Origin: Meiothermus ruber DSM 1279
GTDB lineage: Bacteria > Deinococcota > Deinococci > Deinococcales > Thermaceae
DNA length: 64,000 nucleotides
Direction of reading: 5' to 3'
Assembly (NCBI RefSeq): GCF_000024425.1
Contig: NC_013946.1
Location: 2,108,001-2,172,000 of the forward strand
Shown here in pieces: positions 60,396 to 64,000 of this stretch. The stretch's first letter is position 1. Each line of letters opens with the position of its first letter. Made by a program: the position numbers and the translations under genes. Under the pieces are notes generated by a model. It had not been told where the DNA came from and ran no database searches. It saw only the letters and a program-made list of their open reading frames with translations.

Positions 60396-61222
60396 TGAAA
60401 GACCCCACCTATCAAACCGCCCACACCGACTTCCGCCACGACCTCTCCTATGGCGACTACCTGCGCCTGGATGAAATTCTGGCGGCGCAGCAGCCCCTTA
60501 CCGAGGCCCACGACGAGATGCTCTTCATCGTGATCCACCAGGTACAGGAACTGTGGATGAAGCTGATCATCCACGAGCTGCAAAGCGCCATGGGCCTCTT
60601 GGCACAGGGAATTATTGACCCCGCCCTCAAGATGCTGACCCGGGTCTGCCGCGCCCAGGAGCAGATGAGCTCGAGCTGGGAGGTGCTCAAGACCATGACC
60701 CCCGCCGACTACCTCGAGTTCCGCTCGGCCTTTGGCCGGGCCTCGGGGTTTCAGTCGTACCAGTACCGCCTGATCGAGTTCCTGCTGGGCAACAAAGAAC
60801 CCTTCATGATGAAGCCCCACCAGCACAAACCTGCGCAGTACCGGCAACTGGAAGAGGCCCTGAGGGCCCCCAGCCTCTACGACCTGGCCTTGCGCCTGGT
60901 GGCGGCTCGAGGCCTGGCAATTCCCGCCGAGGTGCTGGAACGCGACTACAGCCAGCCTTACCAGCCCAGCGAGGCCGTCCGCGATGCCTGGCTGCAAATC
61001 TACCGCCAGACCGCCCTCTACTGGGACTTGTACTACCTGGCCGAAAAACTGCTGGATGTGGAGGACAACTTCCGCCGCTGGCGCTTTAATCACCTGACCA
61101 CCGTCGAGCGGGTGATTGGTTACAAACAGGGCACGGGGGGCACAGCGGGCGTGCCCTACCTCAAGCGGGCACTGGAAATCGTACTCTTCCCTGAGCTATG
61201 GCAGGTGCGCACCGCGCTCTAG
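60395..61222 (+). CDS. kynA: Tryptophan 2,3-dioxygenase
   Basis: A 275 aa heme enzyme that opens the indole ring of tryptophan to N-formylkynurenine. Typical blocks are LSYGDYLRLDEILAAQ, EMLFIVIHQVQELWMKL, SSWEVLKTMTPADYLEFR, GFQSYQYRLIEFLLGNK and NHLTTVERVIGYKQGTGGT, which carries the proximal histidine. It shares a TGATG junction with kynU. The kynurenine formamidase gene that usually completes this set (kynB) is missing nearby. Confidence 0.95.
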   Translation: MKDPTYQTAHTDFRHDLSYGDYLRLDEILAAQQPLTEAHDEMLFIVIHQVQELWMKLIIHELQSAMGLLAQGIIDPALKMLTRVCRAQEQMSSSWEVLKTMTPADYLEFRSAFGRASGFQSYQYRLIEFLLGNKEPFMMKPHQHKPAQYRQLEEALRAPSLYDLALRLVAARGLAIPAEVLERDYSQPYQPSEAVRDAWLQIYRQTALYWDLYYLAEKLLDVEDNFRRWRFNHLTTVERVIGYKQGTGGTAGVPYLKRALEIVLFPELWQVRTAL

Positions 61223-61246
61223 CTCGAGCGCAGGAAAGGAGGAAGG

Positions 61247-62416
61247 ATGAAAAAAGCAGTTTGGCTGATGGTTTTCCTGGGGTTGATAGGTTTTTCTCTC
61301 GCGCTGGCCCAGCCGCGCACGGTCAAGGTCGGCTTCGTGAGCACCCTCTCGGGCGGTGGGGCGGCCCTGGGGATTGACGTTCGCGACGGCTTCAACCTGG
61401 CCCTGCGCCACCTCAACAACCAGCTCGGGGGCCTGCCGGTCGAGGTTATCGTGGCCGACGACCAGCAGAACCCCGACGTGGCCCGCCAGGCCGTGGATCG
61501 CATGCTCAAGCGCGACCGGGTCGACTTCCTCACCGGCATCATCTTTTCCAACATCCTGCTCGCAGTAGGCGACGCCATCTTCGAGGAAAAGGTCTTCTAC
61601 ATAAGCCCCAACGCCGGCCCCTCGGAGTACGCCGGGGAGCAGTGCAACCCCTACTTTGTGAACGTGGCCTGGCAAAACGACAACCTGCACGAGGCCATGG
61701 GCCAGTACGTGCAGACCCGCCGCTTCGAGAACGTCTTCCTGCTGGCCCCCAACTACCCCGCCGGGCGCGACGCCCTGACCGGCTTCAAGCGCTACTTCAA
61801 GGGCCGGGTGGTGGCCGAGGTTTACCACCGGCTCAACCAGCTCGACTTCTCGGCGGAGATCGCGCAGATTCGCGCTGCACGCCCCAAAGCCGTGTATGCT
61901 TTCGAGCCGGGGGCCATGGGCGTCAACTTCATCAAGCAGTACGCCGAGGCCGGACTGCTGCGGGAAATTCCCCTCTTCCTGCCGGGCTTCTCGGCCGATG
62001 CCGATGTCATCCGGGCGGTGGGCCGGGGCATGGTGGGCATCTACAACAGCTCGCAGTGGACCCTGGAACTCAACAACCCCATCAACCAGCGGTTCGTGGA
62101 GGACTTCCGCAAAACCTATAACCGCACCCCCACCCTCTACGCCTCGCAGGGCTACGACGCGGCCCTCCTGCTGGATGCCGCCATCAAGGCTGTGGGGGGC
62201 GACCTGAGCAAGAAAGACGAGCTGCGCAAGGCCATGCTGGCCGGCTTCAACAGCACCCGCGGCCCGCTGCGTTTCAGCCCCAACGGCTACCCCATCCAGA
62301 ACTACTACCTGCGCCAGGTAATCCAGCAGCCGGGCGGGGAGATCGTGAACCGTCAGGTGGGCACCATCTTCACCAACCACCGCGATGCCTACGTGGACAG
62401 GTGCAAGCTAAGGTAG
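61247..62416 (+). CDS. Branched-chain-amino-acid-type ABC transporter binding protein
   Basis: A 389 aa periplasmic protein with a signal peptide (KAVWLMVFLGLIGFSLALAQ). It has the LivK fold: VKVGFVSTLSGGGAALGIDV, NLALRHLNNQLGGLPVEVI, ADDQQNPDVARQAVDRML and VFLLAPNYPAGRDALTGFK. Family members in aromatic-degradation operons bind benzoate-type acids or aromatic amino acids, so tryptophan, kynurenine or anthranilate is likely here; the assignment is by context. It is 24 bp after kynA behind AAAGGAGGAAGG. Confidence 0.88.
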   Translation: MKKAVWLMVFLGLIGFSLALAQPRTVKVGFVSTLSGGGAALGIDVRDGFNLALRHLNNQLGGLPVEVIVADDQQNPDVARQAVDRMLKRDRVDFLTGIIFSNILLAVGDAIFEEKVFYISPNAGPSEYAGEQCNPYFVNVAWQNDNLHEAMGQYVQTRRFENVFLLAPNYPAGRDALTGFKRYFKGRVVAEVYHRLNQLDFSAEIAQIRAARPKAVYAFEPGAMGVNFIKQYAEAGLLREIPLFLPGFSADADVIRAVGRGMVGIYNSSQWTLELNNPINQRFVEDFRKTYNRTPTLYASQGYDAALLLDAAIKAVGGDLSKKDELRKAMLAGFNSTRGPLRFSPNGYPIQNYYLRQVIQQPGGEIVNRQVGTIFTNHRDAYVDRCKLR

Positions 62417-62432
62417 ATCAAAGGCCCGACCT

Positions 62433-63353
62433 ATGCCGCCCTCGCTGTTCATCGAGCAAGTGCTCAACGGCTTCCAGTTCGGCCTGATGCTCTTTTTGCT
62501 GGCCGCTGGCCTGACCCTGGTTCTGGGCATCATGGACACCATCAACCTGGCCCACGGCTCGCTGTACATGATCGGGGCCTACCTGACCGCCACCCTGGTG
62601 GGGGTCACCGGCAGCTTCTGGCTGGCCGTGCTGGGCGCTGTGCTAGGCACGGCCCTGATCGGGATGCTGCTCGAGCTTAGCGTGCTGCGCCAGCTCTACC
62701 GGCGCGACCACCTTTCCCAGGTGCTGGCCACCTTCGCGCTGATTCTGATCATCAACGAGGTGGTGCGGATGATCTGGGGCTCCCAGCCCCTGCTGCTCTC
62801 GGCCCCGGAGGCGCTTTCGGGGCCGGTGGAGATTCTTCCCGGCCTGTACTACCCGGCCTTCCGGCTGGTAATTATCGGGGTGGGGCTGCTGGTGGCGCTG
62901 CTTTTGTTCTGGCTGGTAAACCGCACCCGGGTGGGTATGTGGCTGCGGGCCGGGGCCTCCAACCGCGAGATGGCCCAGGCCATGGGCGTCCCCATCAAGC
63001 CCCTCTTTACCCTGCTGTTTGGGGTGGGGGCCGGGCTCTGTGCCATTGCGGGGGCCTTTTTAGGGCCCATTCTGGCGGTGCAGATCGGGATGGGCGAGAG
63101 CATCCTGATTCTGGCCTTTGTGGTGATTGTGATTGGCGGCATCGGCTCTATTAAGGGGGCCCTGGTGGGGGCGTTGCTGGTGGGCCTGGTGGACACCGCT
63201 GGCCGGGCCTTCCTGCCGCTTTTGCTCTCGCGGGTGGCCCCGCCGGAGGTGGCTTCCAACCTGGGGCCGGCCCTGGCCTCAATTCTGATTTATCTGCTGA
63301 TGGCGGTGGTTCTGTTCTTCAGGCCGCAGGGGCTCTTCCCGGCCCGCACCTAG
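62433..63353 (+). CDS. livH: ABC transporter permease, LivH type
   Basis: A 306 aa inner-membrane permease with about eight hydrophobic segments. GLTLVLGIMDTINLAHGSLYMIGAY is the LivH signature; the cytoplasmic loop RAGASNREMAQAMGVPIKPLF contacts the ATPase, followed by VIVIGGIGSIKGALVGALLVGL. It pairs with livM to import the ligand of the upstream binding protein. The gap to that gene is 16 bp. Confidence 0.92.
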   Translation: MPPSLFIEQVLNGFQFGLMLFLLAAGLTLVLGIMDTINLAHGSLYMIGAYLTATLVGVTGSFWLAVLGAVLGTALIGMLLELSVLRQLYRRDHLSQVLATFALILIINEVVRMIWGSQPLLLSAPEALSGPVEILPGLYYPAFRLVIIGVGLLVALLLFWLVNRTRVGMWLRAGASNREMAQAMGVPIKPLFTLLFGVGAGLCAIAGAFLGPILAVQIGMGESILILAFVVIVIGGIGSIKGALVGALLVGLVDTAGRAFLPLLLSRVAPPEVASNLGPALASILIYLLMAVVLFFRPQGLFPART

Positions 63354-63364
63354 GGGTAGTGGTG

Positions 63365-64000
63365 ATGCGCTGGATTTTCCCGACTGTCCTGCTGGGCCTG
63401 CTGCTGGCCTTCCCCCCCATTGCGGCGGCGATGGGCCTCGAGTTCTACCAGGGCCTCCTGACCAAAATTATGATTTTCGCCCTGGCCGCCAGCAGCCTCA
63501 ACCTGATTCTGGGCTACGGCGGCATGGTGAGCTTCGGGCATGCCGCCTACTTTGGGCTGGGGGCCTACACGGTGGCTATCCTGATGCGCGAAGGGGTAAC
63601 CTCGGGCTGGGTCATCTGGGCGGTGGCGGTGGGGCTCAGCGCGCTCCTGGCCCTGCTGATTGGGGCCATCAGCCTCCGGACGCGGGGCATCTACTTCATC
63701 ATGATTACCCTGGCCTTCGCCCAGATGATCTACTACCTGGTGGTCTCCTTCAAGCAGTACGGCGGCGAGGACGGCCTCCGGGCCCGGCGGCCCGAGTTTG
63801 GCCTGTTCGAGCTGAACGACACCACCCTGTACTACCTGACCCTGGGGGTGCTGCTGGCCGCGCTGTACCTGCTCTACCGGCTGGTGCACTCGAGGTTCGG
63901 GCGGGTCTTGCAGGCCATCCGGGAGAACGAGGCCCGCGCGCTGGCCCTGGGCTACCCGGTCTTCCACTTTCAACTGGTGGCCTTTGTGCTGGCCGGGGCC
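63365..64000 (+). CDS. livM: ABC transporter permease, LivM type (3' end outside window)
   Basis: The frame is open from ATG 63365 to the right edge, 212 codons without a stop. It reads MRWIFPTVLLGLLLAFPPI, then ALAASSLNLILGYGGMVSFGHAAYFGLGAY, the LivM signature, and RGIYFIMITLAFAQMIYYL. The EAA-like loop VLQAIRENEARALALGYPV follows before the window ends. ATPase genes (livG, livF) are expected just outside. It starts 11 bp after the livH stop. Confidence 0.92.
   Translation, partial: MRWIFPTVLLGLLLAFPPIAAAMGLEFYQGLLTKIMIFALAASSLNLILGYGGMVSFGHAAYFGLGAYTVAILMREGVTSGWVIWAVAVGLSALLALLIGAISLRTRGIYFIMITLAFAQMIYYLVVSFKQYGGEDGLRARRPEFGLFELNDTTLYYLTLGVLLAALYLLYRLVHSRFGRVLQAIRENEARALALGYPVFHFQLVAFVLAGA

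Overview
The window is 64 kb of a GC-rich, thermophile-like bacterial chromosome. I infer Deinococcota, family Thermaceae, most likely Meiothermus or a close relative. The grounds are gene content (a Taq-type M32 carboxypeptidase, a B12-dependent NrdJ, a second EF-G-like GTPase, a bacterial deoxyhypusine-synthase homologue, a trehalose/maltose-type ABC system with GH31 and GH13 enzymes), several leaderless-looking promoters, and very dense use of the palindrome CTCGAG. No phage, insertion sequence, CRISPR array, rRNA or tRNA gene was recognised. One tmRNA gene is present.

Layout. 1-1.9 kb: a secreted phytase-like protein (cut by the window edge) divergent from pyrF. 1.9-4.7 kb: a methyltransferase/TPR protein whose DUF2325-like C-terminus lies in the -1 frame behind a GGGGGGC heptamer. 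4.8-10.9 kb: an apparent operon iclR-dctP-dctQ-dctM-pxpA-pxpBC, read as uptake and hydrolysis of 5-oxoproline. 10.9-16.7 kb: a deoxyhypusine-synthase homologue with a structured leader, a truncated globin, era, dprA, dusA and ispH. 16.7-23.9 kb: a carboxypeptidase, a GH31 alpha-glucosidase and a sugar ABC importer with two LacI-type operators at its promoter. 24-29.1 kb: a non-coding stretch with two long inverted repeats, nrdJ with a candidate NrdR box, and a GH13 enzyme. 29.2-38.2 kb: gmk, rpoZ, argR, recN, marC, an EF-G-like factor, a secreted protein and a vWA membrane protein. 38.2-41.4 kb: ssrA, a hotdog thioesterase, then aroF-tyrA behind an attenuator. 41.4-49.0 kb: a phosphoesterase, secA, a secreted protein, tsaD, moxR and a formamidase-family gene. 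49.1-51.3 kb: an orphan molybdenum-hydroxylase large subunit. 51.5-64 kb: a tightly overlapped catabolic operon that runs off the right edge.

Two systems stand out. First, the DAHP synthase-prephenate dehydrogenase pair is preceded by a 28-codon leader peptide with the run FYGYFYW, a terminator hairpin followed by T6, and an upstream segment able to form an antiterminator with the terminator's left arm. This is the full layout of ribosome-mediated attenuation sensing Phe, Tyr and Trp together. Second, the 51.5-64 kb operon encodes tryptophan dioxygenase, kynureninase, a 2-aminobenzoate-CoA-ligase-like enzyme, a fused monooxygenase/Old Yellow Enzyme of the 2-aminobenzoyl-CoA monooxygenase/reductase type, beta-oxidation-like enzymes, a RidA-family protein, a MarR regulator and a branched-chain-amino-acid-type ABC importer. 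That amounts to an almost complete aerobic route from tryptophan through kynurenine and anthraniloyl-CoA. The window thus holds synthesis-side aromatic attenuation and tryptophan breakdown about 10 kb apart.

Gene ends are tightly packed: convergent genes overlap by 4-29 bp and co-directional genes often share ATGA or GTGA junctions. Function assignments rest on motif and family recognition by eye. Promoters and RNA structures were found by reading and have not been folded or tested computationally.
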